Assembly (NCBI RefSeq): GCF_045679555.1
Contig: NC_092094.1
Location: 37,154,430-37,218,429, forward strand
Direction: 5' to 3'
From: Salvelinus alpinus
Taxonomy: Eukaryota > Chordata > Actinopteri > Salmoniformes > Salmonidae
DNA length: 64,000 nt
A program made the position numbers and the translations under genes. Every line of letters begins with the position of its first letter. Position 1 is the stretch's first letter. Positions 1 to 12,036 of this stretch are shown here, in pieces. The notes under the pieces were generated by a model. That model saw only the letters and a program-made list of their open reading frames with translations. It was not told the DNA's origin and ran no database searches.

Positions 1-3000
1 GCAGGCATGGGATGAGTCTTTCAAGGGAGGGAGGTAGAATTTAATTTGCTGCTGTTTCTACAAGTGCATGAAGGTGTCTTTGTCTCCACTGAATGGTTTG
101 TGTTTTGATTAAATGTTCAGCTGAAGTAAAAGAAACACTGAGCAATGATCTCATCGCTGGTGCTGTTTTCCGGAATGGAAACCAGGAGCATGTTTAGCTT
201 TTCTCTGTCTACTTCTCCCTTCTTTCTCAATTTCTCGTCAGTGTAACAGACACTCAGCACTCTTTAGTGGCTTGAATGGGATCTTTAATGGGAACTCCAG
301 TGAGAGGCCCTTAGCTGATATTTAATTACCTCAGGGCTCTGGAGCGGCTCCATACTTTTCTTCTCAGGCCCATTATGCTGCGCTTAGCTGAGATGAGTGA
401 GGAGGTCAGACCGGACTGGACCCAGGCCCAGCACAACTGACCAGGCCCAATAAGGTGGAACACTGACAAAACCTCACTCAGAAAGGCAAGGTCCACACAG
501 GAATACATCATTAGCATTTCACCCTAAAATACATAGGAGGTAAACATCCACAAGGACATAGAGACATACATACATTAATGGATTGATGTGACCATATGCT
601 CAGAGAGTGAATATGTGCACCTCCCCCTCCATCAAGGCCAGCTTAGATGAGATGCCATCTCTTCCACTTCCTCCCACAGAGCTGTGAGGATGGGGGGGTA
701 GTGGTAATCAGAAGATCAGGCCTGAGCCGACATGGTACCACCCAGCTCTAATGGGTTCAGAAGAGGGTCGGAATTTGGGGAGGGGAGAGAGATTATCCAG
801 GGCTGAGGGGCAGGCAGGGCGATTCTCTCCCTCAGGCCCCCATCTAGCATTGTCCGGAAGTGTAAAGGGCGACTAGTGTCATCATGGGGAGGTCCTCCAG
901 AATACGACTAGCTACTGTCAGCAGCCCTGGAGCAACTGTCAAATCAGGGACAAAGCCCCAACCCCCATGTCTCCCCCTGCTGTGTCTCGATGTAAAGTGA
1001 CAGATTTTTACAATGTTACAAAACATTCAGTCATTTGTAACAAAGTGGTTGTCCGTTATTCAACAGGCCCAGATACTGTATATACGTTGAGCAGTTGGCC
1101 TCAGGAGGATCAAGAGGGAAAAGAAAAGGGAGGGTTGATGTTCTGGGTTGGCAGAGGAACCATTCCTTCCTCTCTACCAATCATACTCCTTTCCTTTTGC
1201 TAAAGTGTTTCTCAAATTCAGTATAGTAAAAATAAATATTGAGTTTTCAAGTCTTTGATAATGCATGTTTTAGATGCCTACTGGCGAGATGTGATCTCCC
1301 AAGAACTGGAGCCTGCAGCTCCTGCCGTTTAGTGAGGGCTTTCTGAGGTAAAATATCTAAAGAGAGGCCCTTCTAAAGAGAAAATCAAACTACACTATAA
1401 ACAAACATGTAAACACTGTCTCTCAGTGTTTCTTTAAAGGTTTTTGCAATCCTGCATTCCACCCCCCTGTTCATACAGAGCCTTTGATTTTATGTTCTTA
1501 TAAGTTGATAAATGTCTTCAGGCTCTACAGCTCAGGGACAGCTAATTCTCTCCATATGTGTGTTTGTCTGTGTTTGTGTGCTGCATTAAGAGATGTTAAA
1601 CCCATTGGCTCATATACTCCGAAATTATTATCATGAAAAAACTGCTTATTGGATCAACTTCTTTTAATAAGGTTGTTTATTAATCTAGGTAAAAAACTGA
1701 GTTAATTTGCCTATTAATCATATTACTGTAGTGATTAATAATTGAGAGAGAGTCTACATCAGCATAAAATAGATGAAAAGCCCATTATCTGTAACCATAG
1801 CAGCCATTTATCACAAACATCGGCTTCTCTGGCAAGGTGAGAGCTGGAAATATTCTTCAAATAATTTGAGGAACTATTGTCATTCTCAATTGATTCTAAA
1901 AACAGACTTTGTTTACTTGCTGTTTGAGGTGAAGAAAAATGACTTTGAGAAGCTCCACAGCTCATTAGTGGTGGTGACAATAAGAAGACAATAAGAAATA
2001 CTATCCCCAAATGGACACATTCATAGGCCTACATTTGCACGCAGGCCAGGTAGATTAGTCCTACTTATACGTGCTTAATCAGGTGCGCGTCCTTACTCCA
2101 AATTGACAGGAGCATTTCAAACAAAAATCAATCAATAAATTGGCAAAACTCATAAATGGAATGAAATAAACAAAAACTTGTTTCTCACAAGTGTAGCATA
2201 GGTTGGGAGTTCTGCAAAACAAATGTCCAATCCGACAATGAGAACGGTAAATAACAAACAATAATATATTGAATGCATTAACAGAAATTACCGTAACCAA
2301 AGAAATATTACAGATTAGAAATAATGGGCATTAACGGTAAATGTAAGCTATTACTGGTGATATATGTAATGGGGAATTGATAGACACAGAAAACAATGCA
2401 CACAGTAAAGTTATGAAACAATGAATACCCACGAAATAGCGGGAGAGGACGCATTCTGGAGAGAGGCATGCCTTGTACATCTGAGCCCCAATTCCCATAT
2501 TCTTGGACCGTGTCATACCTGTGGCCTCCTCAATGGATTAGTCCACTGAGACAGGCGCAAATCAGACAGATGTCTCATGTGCCATGAAAATAAAAAATCT
2601 ATTGGCGACTGCTGGACTAAAAAAATCCCATATTTTCAATACAGACCCCTTTTGTTATACAGTATTCCATATAAGGCACCCAGACCTTATGAAAGTTGCA
2701 CATTATACCCTTAATCTTGTAATAAATCAAATCGAGTGATACATAACGACATTTCTGCCATCCATTGTGACATCGTGGGAGGGTAACCAACCTTCCAATT
2801 AATAGCAATGCATTTCATTAGCCACTATAAATGCTAGGTTACACCGTTTTTTCTAATAACATTCTCCAGTATCAACATTTCCAAGCAAACAGAAACAGGG
2901 AGAATCTGTAGACATGCTGAGATAAAAGAACATTCTCTTTGACAGAATTCAGCCAGAATTCACAAGATCATAACATGCAAATATGTTCCCTTTTGTGTTT

Positions 3001-3341
3001 TACACCTTCAGCAGAGAAATTACATTTCTCAGTGCATGATATTCAGTTTCAATGGCATATAGTATGTTCTATGGATGGTCGTAAACTGCAGTAATTTATG
3101 TCTGAGATGATATGAACATGACTGGACATTCAAACATATCTGTATCCATTCATCATCATCATTAGTGTCTCCCAAGTCTTCCTCAAATTTTTGTTTGACA
3201 TGTTTTGTGTCATCAGGAAAAGCCTCTATAAACCTTTGATACAGTCTGGAAATTAGGTTTGTCAGACTGCCTTAAAATAGTTTCAATCTTTGAAGCTTCT
3301 TGCTTGTCCATTGTTTTCTGCACAAAGAGAATAAAGTGTTG
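1..3341. other. Gene-poor noncoding stretch
   Basis: I see no convincing exon, RNA gene or recognised transposon here. Open frames are all short (under 90 codons), lack recognisable domains and occur on both strands as expected by chance. The sequence is mixed, with an AT-rich part from about 1600 to 3200. It could hold distal regulatory DNA for a neighbouring gene, but nothing in the sequence shows that. Confidence 0.5.
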
Positions 3342-3720
3342 TATCTGCAAATGTTCACCTCAGTGCCCTCACAGACTGGACTTCCCTGGTTGCTTGACCC
3401 TGCTGAGACCCCTGTCACTATCTGCTCCTGCTCAGATGAGGCATGACAAAGAATTACCTTGGTGTAGATTTGTACATTATATTATCCAAGAAAAGAATCA
3501 ACGGTTCAATAATTGAGATGAGCATTATTCCCAGATCCCAGACTGTATCCTACCCATCAACTCAAGATGGAACTTTGTATCCATTCACTGATTGTATTAA
3601 TATATTCAAAATTCACCTGAGCTTCGTAGATTGGTCTTCCCTGGCTGTCTGACCATGCTGGGATAGCTGTCACCATCTGATCCTGCTAAGACATGATGAG
3701 CATAGTATTGTGTACTGACT
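3342..3720. repeat. Diverged tandem duplication, about 255-bp period
   Basis: A block near 3350-3450 recurs near 3609-3705. Both copies contain a 'ttcacct' start, 'cttccctgg', 'cttgacc/ctgacc', 'tgctg', 'ctgtcac' and 'atctg.tcctgct' in the same order. The copies differ at many positions, so the duplication is old. No coding potential is evident in either copy. Confidence 0.5.
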
Positions 3721-4099
3721 GTGCACCATGACAGTGTAGCCTGTAGAGCTGTTTATACCATGTCAGTGTGAAAAGTAGGGAATTAGCTAGGGAAACTGAC
3801 AGATCAACAACGTTACATTGCTATACTGACTAATAAAAACTCACATTGAGCTGTCAAAAAACGTCCGAATCTCGGTCATCAATAATTTGGCCGCTGGTTT
3901 CATCATTTGATTCAGGTCTAGTGGGATTGAGGAAAAAATAATAGCTAAAGTTAGTGAGATAGCTAACGTTAGCAAACTTTTGGCTAGCTCTAATGGTACA
4001 TCCACTAATGAAAACTAGCCAAGATAATTTACTTCTGTTGAAACGGGACAAAACGGCTGCTAATAATGTCATACACACAACAGGTGTTAGATACAGCTA

Positions 4100-5733
4100 C
4101 AGTTGAAGTCAGAAGTTTACATACACCTTAGCCAAATACATTTAAACTCAGTTTTTCACAATTCCTGACATTTAATCCAAGTAAAAATGATGTTTTAGGT
4201 CAGTTAGGATCACCACTTTATTTTAAGAATGTGAAATGCCATAATAATAGTAGAGAGCGATTTATTTCAGCTTTCATTTCTTTCATCACATTCCCAGTGG
4301 GTCAGAAGTTTACATACACTCAATGAGTATTTGGTAGCATTGCCTTTAAATTGTTTAACTTGGGTCAAACGTTTCAGGTAGCCTTCCACAAGCTTCCCAC
4401 AATAAGTTTGGTGAATTTTGACCCATTCCTCCTGACAGAGCTGGTGTAACTGAGTCAGGTTTGTAGGCATCCTTTGCTCACACACGCTTTTTCAGTTCTG
4501 CCGACAAATTTTTTATGGGATTGAGGTCAGGGCTTTGTGATGGCCACTCCAATACCTTGACTTTGTTGTCGTTAAGCCATTTTGCCACAACTTTGGAAGT
4601 ATGCTTGGGGTCATTGTCCATTTGGAAGACCCATTTGCGACCAAGCTTTAACTTCCTGACTGATGTCTTGAGATGTTGCTTCAATATATCCACATAATTT
4701 TCCATCCTCATGATGATATCTATTTTGTGAGGTGCACCAGTCCCTCCTGCAGCAAAGCACCCCCACACCATGATGCTGCCACCTCCATGCTTCGCGGTTG
4801 GGAGGGTGTTCTTCGGCTTGCAAGCATCCCCCTTTTTCCTTCAAACATAACGATGGTCATTATGGTCAAACAGTTCTATTTTTGTTTCATCAGACCAGAG
4901 GACATTTCTCCTAAAAGTACAATCTTTGTCCCCATGTGCAGTTGCAAACTGTAGTCTGGCTTTTTTATGGCGGTTTTGGAGCAGTGGCTTCTTCCTTGCT
5001 GAGCGGCCTTCCGGTTATGTCGATATAGGACTCGTTTTACTGTGGATATAGATACTTTTGTACCTGTTTCCTCCAGCATCTTCACAAGGTCCTTGCTGTT
5101 GTTCTGGGATTGATTTGCACTTTTCGCACCAAAGTGCGTTCATCTCTAGGAGACAGAACGCGTCTCCTTCCTGAGCGGTGTGATGGCTGCGTGGTCCCAT
5201 GGTGCTTATACTTGCGTACTATTGTTTGTACAGATGAACGTGGTACCTTCAGGCATTTGGAAATTGCTCCCAATGATGAACCAGACTTGTGGAGGTCTAC
5301 AATTTCTTTTCCTGAGGTCTTGGCTGATTTCTTTTGATTTTCCCATGATGTCAAGCAAAGAGACACTGAGTTTGAAGGTAGGCCTTGAAATACATCCACA
5401 TGTACACCTCCAATTGACTCAAATGATGTCAATTAGCCTATCAGAAGCTTCGAAAGCCATGAAACATTTTCTGGAATTTTCCAAGCTGTTTAAAGGCACA
5501 GTCAACTTAGTGTATGTCAACTTCTGACCAACTGGAATTGTGATACAGTGAATTATAAGTGAAATAATCTGTCTGTAAACAATTGTTGGAAAACTGACTT
5601 GTGTCATGCACAAAGTAGATGTCCTGACCAACTTGCCAAAACTATAGTTTGTTAACAAGAAATTTGTGGAGTGGTTGAAAAACGAGTTTTAATGACTTCA
5701 ACCTAAGTGTATGTAAACTTCCGACTTCAACTG
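4100..5733 (-). mobile_element. Sleeping Beauty-type Tc1 transposon
   Basis: This 1.63-kb element starts with 'cagttgaagtcagaagttta' and ends with the inverted form '...ttccgacttcaactg'. It is flanked by the TA duplications of Tc1/mariner elements (4098-4099 and 5734-5735). Inner repeats ('gtcagaagtttacatacact') near 4302 and 5510 give the indirect/direct repeat structure typical of the salmonid family from which Sleeping Beauty was derived. The transposase lies on the minus strand and is broken, so this copy can at most be mobilised in trans. The two terminal repeats differ in sequence internal to the outer 30 bp. Confidence 0.9.
4327..5346 (-). pseudogene. Tc1 transposase, frameshifted
   Basis: The decayed transposase of the element at 4100-5733 begins at an ATG near 5346 (MGKSKEIS). 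The frame shifts almost at once, then continues as a paired-like helix-turn-helix region ([24 protein letters not shown]) encoded at about 5082-5330. The catalytic part follows in other frames: HHGVGVLC and KPDYSLQLHMGTKI around 4750-4980, the second DDE aspartate in QMDNDPKHTSK, then SPDLNPIKNL near 4500, where the final acidic residue expected in NPIE reads K. At least three frame changes and the altered catalytic triad make it non-functional. The C-terminal end near 4327 (FKGNATKY) lacks its stop codon. Confidence 0.85.
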
Positions 5734-5735
5734 TA

Positions 5736-6721
5736 CCTGACAGATAGCTAGAGACTAACATTAGAGCTAAACTGGCTGTAGTAGCTACTAAATAGCTAGT
5801 TAGTTCATTATCTTCAGACATAACTTCAGCCGAGAGGTAATATAACATTACTGTAGCTAATGGTACATGTCAATTACACTACGAGCTCAGCACTGGGAAT
5901 AAATACTTTTTTTCTGTTAAGTCAAACAGCAGTTACCTTGCCAGCTATATCAATCAAATATAGTTACCAGCTTCTGCTCTGCTTGCTTTTACAAGTCGGA
6001 GAAAAGGCGCAACTCACACAGAGACAGCAGCTGCAGACACCATGCCTTTCAGAACCTTTGCCTTCACACAGCCTGTCTGCACACTCTGTGGTGTCCGCTC
6101 AGTCATAGATCCAGCCGGCAGACACCGCCAATCAGCCTACCTGACCGCTCTGAGGCGTCTGCATGGTCCTAAAGCACACTGGTACAGCTTTTAGTATAAC
6201 AGTGCAATGATGAAACTGGGGGTGACAAAAATGCAATTTTAAAATGTGAGGGGGTCATGTCCTCCCTGTCCCCAGAGAAATGTGTGTACTGCATTATGTC
6301 CTTCTGCCCAATCCCTTGGACATAAAATAGGTTTGTTGGGATTGCACTAAGGTGGAGTGAATGGGGTTGGAGGGGTCGTAGTGGTGATTGAGGGTGACAG
6401 AATAATTCAGATAACTGGAAAATGGGCTGGTGGGTTTCAATAGAGGGTGCAGTTACTGTGGAGGGGTGGTGGGCATTGTGGTGAATGGCAGACCTCTATT
6501 GATCTCTCTTTCCAGTCTTGGCCTATCTCACACAGGCAGGGAGGCGGCTGTGCAGTCTCTCCTTCCAAACGCATGACATCACCCAGGGTTGCCAGGGTAA
6601 CAACTGCCCAGGGCCTGAGAGAGGAGTCATTCATCTCTTTTGGGAGTGCCAGTCTGGGAGGGTTCAGGGCTTTTATCACTGTCATATACATTTACTCTGT
6701 GTTTGTGTGTGCGGAGGAGAT
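5736..6721. other. No gene recognised
   Basis: The stretch next to the Tc1 element holds 'agctagc'-rich DNA and a block near 6000-6260 that may be an old DNA-transposon remnant ('gggggtgacaaaaatgcaat'). I could not define its ends. Short open frames on both strands (for example 6437-6728) overlap each other and show no domain. Confidence 0.4.
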
Positions 6722-7405
6722 CAAATAAAATAAAATGTTATTAGTCACATGCGCTGAATACAACAACCTTACAGTGAAATGCTTACTTACGAGCCCCTAA
6801 CCACAAGACTTCCTTAGATATCGTGCACCAGCTGTTATTTACAAAAATACATAGTCCACTGCCCCTTGTCTTACCAGACGCCACTGTTCTATCCTGCCGG
6901 TGCAGCGTATAACCAGCCAGCTGTATGTTGATAATGTTGTCGTTCAGTCACGACTCTGTGAAGCATAAGATATTACAGTTTTGAATGTCCCGTTGGTAGT
7001 TTAATCTTCTGCGTAGGTCATCGATTTTATTTTCCAAAGATTGCATGTTTGCTAGCAGAATGGAAGGCAGTGTGGCTTTATTTGATCGCCTACGAATTCT
7101 CAGAAGGCAGCCCGCCGGACCCTTTTTCTCCACCTTCTCTTCACGCAAATGACGGGGATCTGGGCCTGCTCCCGGGAAAAGCAGTATGTCATGCTCGTCG
7201 GACTCTTTAAAGGAAAAATGGATTCTTCCAGTTCGTGGTGAGTAATCGCAGTTCTGATGTCCAGAAGTTATTTTCGGTCATAAGAGATGGTAGCAGCGAC
7301 ATCATGTACATAATAAGGTACAAACAACGCAAAGAAACAAACAAAATCACAATTGTATAGGAACACGTAAGACGTCAGCCTTCTTCTCCGGCGCCATTTT
7401 AGTAA
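6722..7405 (-). mobile_element. Rex1-like LINE, internally deleted copy
   Basis: Read on the minus strand, this begins with LINE 5' and endonuclease-start sequence. It encodes ANMQSLENKIDDLRRRL and IQNCNILCFTES at 6948-7148, the start of the apurinic endonuclease domain of a jockey-superfamily LINE. It then jumps to the family's 3' tail (6722-6830, 'attagtcacatgcgctgaat' and a 'tcaaataaaata' end). Most of the endonuclease and all of the reverse transcriptase are missing, so it is a deleted, inactive copy. The same 3' tail recurs at 16773, 32658, 53455 and 61035. Confidence 0.7.
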
Positions 7406-8164
7406 TGCTGGTCCTGAGAAATCTCTTTAAACTTTTTAAGGACTTATCTCTTCCACTCAAACGTTTTCACAGAGTGTGTTGTTAGGGTCTTGGTTCAACT
7501 ATTGCTCTGCAATCAGTTTATTGACGCTCACTGATGACTTGTTTAAGGATGTGTGTATCTTTCTGCTGTGCACACAGCTGTACTGGAAACCAGGCTATCC
7601 TGTGTGCAGTGCAGTATATCAACAGGCACATGGAGCTCGTCTTCTTTGAAATCTAGATTTGAAAGAAAGTGCAAGCCTCAAGGAAACCAGAAGATAGGAA
7701 AAGCAGGCTGCTTTCACAGCACTTTTCAGAGGATGGAGTGTTTGAAGAGAAATACAGTCAGCATCAGAGCAATGTGATGTTCTCCAGATCGAAGCATCAG
7801 ACTCTTAGGGCAATATCATCTTCAGATTGATGGAGATCATTGTACAAAATAATAATGTGGATTGTCAGTATAGTATCTGTTAGTATAGTATATGCTTGTG
7901 GTCAGTGGCAGACTTACCATTAGGTAGAAGAGGCAATTGCCTCAGGCCTCACATCATCAAGGGGCCTCATGAGCTGGGCAGAATTATTATTTTTTTTACT
8001 AGTAATATATATGTATATATAATTTCTCCACTTGAGGCTTCGCTCAAGGTGCGATTAAGATTACATTTTAACAGGGAAATTATCTAAGTTAAAAATTGAT
8101 TTCGTAAAAAAGACAGGTACTGCTAATAATACTCCCTTTGTCATTGTGGCAGAGAGTATATGTA
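7406..8164. other. No gene recognised
   Basis: No exon or RNA gene is apparent. Around 7910-8000 a short block ('ggcaattgcctcaggcctca') looks like an old dispersed repeat remnant of unclear class. The open frame 7553-7777 has no recognisable motif. Confidence 0.4.
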
Positions 8165-8267
8165 CTTGCCTTCAGAAAGTATTCATACCCCTTGACTTAT
8201 TACATATTTTGTTGTGTTACAGTTACAGCCTGAATTCAAAATGGATTAAATAGATTTGTTCTCTCCA
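8165..8267. mobile_element. Tc1 terminal fragment
   Basis: About 100 bp resembling a Tc1 end ('ttcagaaagtattcatac', 'ttgttgtgttacag'). It matches the end sequence type seen in the copies at 19250, 39780 and 51905, but the rest is absent. It directly abuts the next Tc1 element, of a different family. Confidence 0.65.
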
Positions 8268-8326
8268 TTCAGCCACAAGAACATTAGTTAGGTCAGGCAC
8301 TGATGTTGGGCCATTAGCCCTGGCTC

Positions 8327-8722
8327 TCAGCATTCCAATTCATCCCAAAGGTTTTCGATGGGGTTGAGGTCAGGGCTCTGTGCAGGCCAGTCAAGTTCAG
8401 TCAAACATTTCTGTATGGACCTCGCTTTGTGCACAGGGGCATTGTCATGCTGAAACAGGAAAGGGCCTTCCCCAAACTGTTGGCCCAAAGTTGTAAGCAA
8501 AGAATTGTCTAGAATGTCATTGTATGCTGTAGCGTTAAGATTTCCCTTCACTGGAACTAAGGGGCCAAGCCCGAACCATGGAAAAAAAACAGCCCCAGAC
8601 CATTATTCCTCCTCCACCAAACTTTACAGTTGGCACTAAGCATTGGGGTAGGTAGCCTTCTCCTGGGATCCGCCAAACACAGATTTATCCGTCGGACTGC
8701 CAGATGGTGAAGCTGGACTCAT
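8327..8722 (-). pseudogene. Tc1 transposase, C-terminal part
   Basis: The minus strand encodes the catalytic C-terminal region. The open block 8327-8551 contains [13 protein letters not shown] (second DDE aspartate) and [20 protein letters not shown] (third acidic residue). Further upstream in the gene (8552-8722) come a WG.FFPW-like stretch and the sequence before the first aspartate. The N-terminal part lies at 12323-12720, beyond the L2 insertion, with several damaged codons. The gene is therefore split and dead. Confidence 0.8.
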
Positions 8723-8884
8723 TTTACATTTACATTTAAGTCATTTAGCAGACGCTCTTATCCAGAGCGACTTACAAATTGGTGCATTCACCTTATGACA
8801 TCCAGTGGAACAGCCACTTTACAATAGTGCATCTAAATCTTTTAAGGGGGGGGGGGGGGGGGGGGTGAGAAGGATTACTTTATC

Positions 8885-11823
8885 CTATCCTAGGTATTCC
8901 TTAAAGAGGTGGGGTTTCAGGTGTCTCCGGAAGGTGGTGATTGACTCCGCTGTCCTGGCGTCGTGAGGGAGTTTGTTCCACCATTGGGGGGCCAGAGCAG
9001 CGAACAGTTTTGACTGGGCTGAGCGGGAACTGTACTTCCTCAGTGGTAGGGAGGCGAGCAGGCCAGAGGTGGATGAACGCAGTGCCCTTGTTTGGGTGTA
9101 GGGCCTGATCAGAGCCTGGAGGTACTGAGGTGCCGTTCCCCTCACAGCTCCGTAGGCAAGCACCATGGTCTTGTAGCGGATGCGAGCTTCAACTGGAAGC
9201 CAGTGGAGAGAGCGGAGGAGCGGGGTGACGTGAGAGAACTTGGGAAGGTTGAACACCAGACGGGCTGCGGCGTTCTGGATGAGTTGTAGGGGTTTAATGG
9301 CACAGGCAGGGAGCCCAGCCAACAGCGAGTTGCAGTAATCCAGACGGGAGATGACAAGTGCCTGGATTAGGACCTGCGCCGCTTCCTGTGTGAGGCAGGG
9401 TCGTACTCTGCGGATGTTGTAGAGCATGAACCTACAGGAACGGGCCACCGCCTTGATGTTAGTTGAGAACGACAGGGTGTTGTCCAGGATCACGCCAAGG
9501 TTCTTAGCGCTCTGGGAGGAGGACACAATGGAGTTGTCAACCGTGATGGCGAGATCATGGAACGGGCAGTCCTTCCCCGGGAGGAAGAGCAGCTCCGTCT
9601 TGCCGAGGTTCAGCTTGAGGTGGTGATCCGTCATCCACACTGATATGTCTGCCAGACATGCAGAGATGCGATTCGCCACCTGGTCATCAGAAGGGGGAAA
9701 GGAGAAGATTAATTGTGTGTCGTCTGCATAGCAATGATAGGAGAGACCATGTGAGGTTATGACAGAGCCAAGTGACTTGGTGTATAGCGAGAATAGGAGA
9801 GGGCCTAGAACAGAGCCCTGGGGGACACCAGTGGTGAGAGCACGTGGTGAGGAGACAGATTCTCGCCACGCCACCTGGTAGGAGCGACCTGTCAGGTAGG
9901 ACGCAATCCAAGCGTGGGCCGCGCCGGAGATGCCCAACTCGGAGAGGGTGGAGAGGAGGATCTGATGGTTCACAGTATCGAAGGCAGCCGATAGGTCTAG
10001 AAGGATGAGAGCAGAGGAGAGAGAGTTAGCTTTAGCAGTGCGGAGCGCCTCCGTGATACAGAGAAGAGCAGTCTCAGTTGAATGACTAGTCTTGAAACCT
10101 GACTGATTTGGATCAAGAAGGTCATTCTGAGAGAGATAGCGGGAGAGCTGGCCAAGGACGGCACGTTCAAGAGTTTTGGAGAGAAAAGAAAGAAGGGATA
10201 CTGGTCTGTAGTTGTTGACATCGGAGGGATCGAGTGTAGGTTTTTTCAGAAGGGGTGCAACTCTCGCTCTCTTGAAGACGGAAGGGACGTAGGCAGCGGT
10301 CAGGGATGAGTTGATGAGCGAGGTGAGGTAAGGGAGAAGGTCTCCGGAAATGGTCTGGAGAAGAGAGGAGGGGATAGGGTCAAGCGGGCAGGTTGTTGGG
10401 CGGCCGGCCGTCACAAGACGCGAGATTTCATCTGGAGAGAGAGGGGAGAAAGAGGTCAGAGCACAGGGTAGGGCAGTGTGAGCAGAACCAGCGGTGTCGT
10501 TTGACTTAGCAAACGAGGATCGGATGTCGTCGACCTTCTTTTCAAAATGGTTGACGAAGTCATCTGCAGAGAGGGAGGAGGGGGGGGAGGGGGAGGAGGA
10601 TTCAGGAGGGAGGAGAAGGTGGCAAAGAGCTTCCTAGGGTTAGAGGCAGATGCTTGGAATTTAGAGTGGTAGAAAGTGGCTTTAGCAGCAGAGACAGAAG
10701 AGGAAAATGTAGAGAGGAGGGAGTGAAAGGATGCCAGGTCCGCAGGGAGGCGAGTTTTCCCTCATTTCCGCTCGGCTGCCCGGAGCCCTGTTCTGTGAGC
10801 TCGCAATGAGTCGTCGAGCCACGGAGCGGGAGGGGAGGACCGAGCCGGCCTGGAGGATAGGGGACATAGAGAGTCAAAGGATGCAGAAAGGGAGGAGAGG
10901 AGGGTTGAGGAGGCAGAATCAGGAGATAGGTTGGAGAAGGTTTGAGCAGAGGGAAGAGATGATAGGATGGAAGAGGAGAGAGTAGCGGGGGAGAGAGAGC
11001 GAAGGTTGGGACGGCGCGATACCATCCGAGTAGGGGCAGTGTGGGAAGTGTTGGATGAGAGCGAGAGGGAAAAGGATACAAGGTAGTGGTCGGAGACTTG
11101 GAGGGGAGTTGCAATGAGGTTAGTGGAAGAACAGCATCTAGTAAAGATGAGGTCGAGCGTATTGCCTGCCTTGTGAGTAGGGGGGGAAGGTGAGAGGGTG
11201 AGGTCAAAAGAGGAGAGGAGTGGAAAGAAGGAGGCAGAGAGGAATGAGTCAAAGGTAGACGTGGGGAGGTTAAAGTCGCCCAGAACTGTGAGAGGTGAGC
11301 CGTCCTCAGGAAAGGAGCTTATCAAGGCATCAAGCTCATTGATGAACTCTCCGAGGGAACCTGGAGGGCGATAAATGATAAGGATGTTAAGCTTGAAAGG
11401 GCTGGTAACTGTGACAGCATGGAATTCAAAGGAGGCGATAGACAGATGGGTAAGGGGAGAAAGAGAGAATGACCACTTGGGAGAGATGAGGATCCCGGTG
11501 CCACCACCCCGCTGACCAGAAGCTCTCGGGGTGTGCGAGAACACGTGGGCGGACGAAGAGAGAGCAGTAGGAGTAGCAGTGTTATCTGTGGTGATCCATG
11601 TTTCCGTCAGTGCCAAGAAGTCGAGGGACTGGAGGGAGGCATAGGCTGAGATGAACTCTGCCTTGTTGGCCGCAGATCGGCAGTTCCAGAGGCTACCGGA
11701 GACCTGGAACTCCACGTGGGTCGTGCGCGCTGGGACCACCAGATTAGGGTGGCCGCGGCCACGCGGTGTGGAGCGTTTGTATGGTCTGTGCAGAGAGGAG
11801 AGAACAGGGATAGACAGACACAT
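8885..11823 (-). pseudogene. L2 LINE ORF2: endonuclease and reverse transcriptase
   Basis: The product would nick target DNA and reverse-transcribe the LINE RNA. From the ATG at 11823 the frame is open for 353 codons to 10762. It includes endonuclease motifs LTETW, GDFNLP, AGNTLDLIFTR and VSDHYLVSF. It stops at a TGA just after LRAAERK, and the following sequence in the same frame still reads as element protein. A second lesion, a one-base frameshift, lies in the C-rich tract near 10577-10600. After that the reverse transcriptase is open to 8885. It shows PVSLLSFLSKTLER, LLDLSAAFDTVNH, GVPQGSVLGPLLF and the catalytic YADDTQL, ending with the L2-type C-terminus LHWLPVEARIRYK...HLFKEYLG. With only about two lesions the copy is relatively young. 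Confidence 0.85.
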
Positions 11824-11970
11824 AGTTGACAGGCTACAGAAGAGGCTACGCTAATGCAAAGGAGATTGGAATGACAAGTGGACTATACGTCTCGAATGTT
11901 CAGAAAGTTAAGCTTACGTAGCAAGAATCTTATTGACTAAATTGATTAAAATGATACAGTACTGCTGAAG

Positions 11971-12036
11971 TAGGCTAGCTGGCAGTGGCTGCGTTGTTGA
12001 CTTTGTAGGCTAGCTGGCAGTGGCTGCGTTGTTGAC
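11971..12036. repeat. 31-bp tandem direct repeat in L2 5' region
   Basis: A 31-bp unit starting 'taggctagctggcagtggct' occurs at 11971-12001 and again, without a mismatch, at 12006-12036. The two copies are separated by 4 bp. It lies upstream of the L2 ORF2 start, where the internal promoter of a LINE would sit. Confidence 0.85.

Noticed and set aside
10602..11252. 216-codon proline/serine-rich minus-strand frame
   Set aside because: It overlaps the L2 ORF2 in another frame. Its low-complexity composition comes from the C- and T-rich coding strand.
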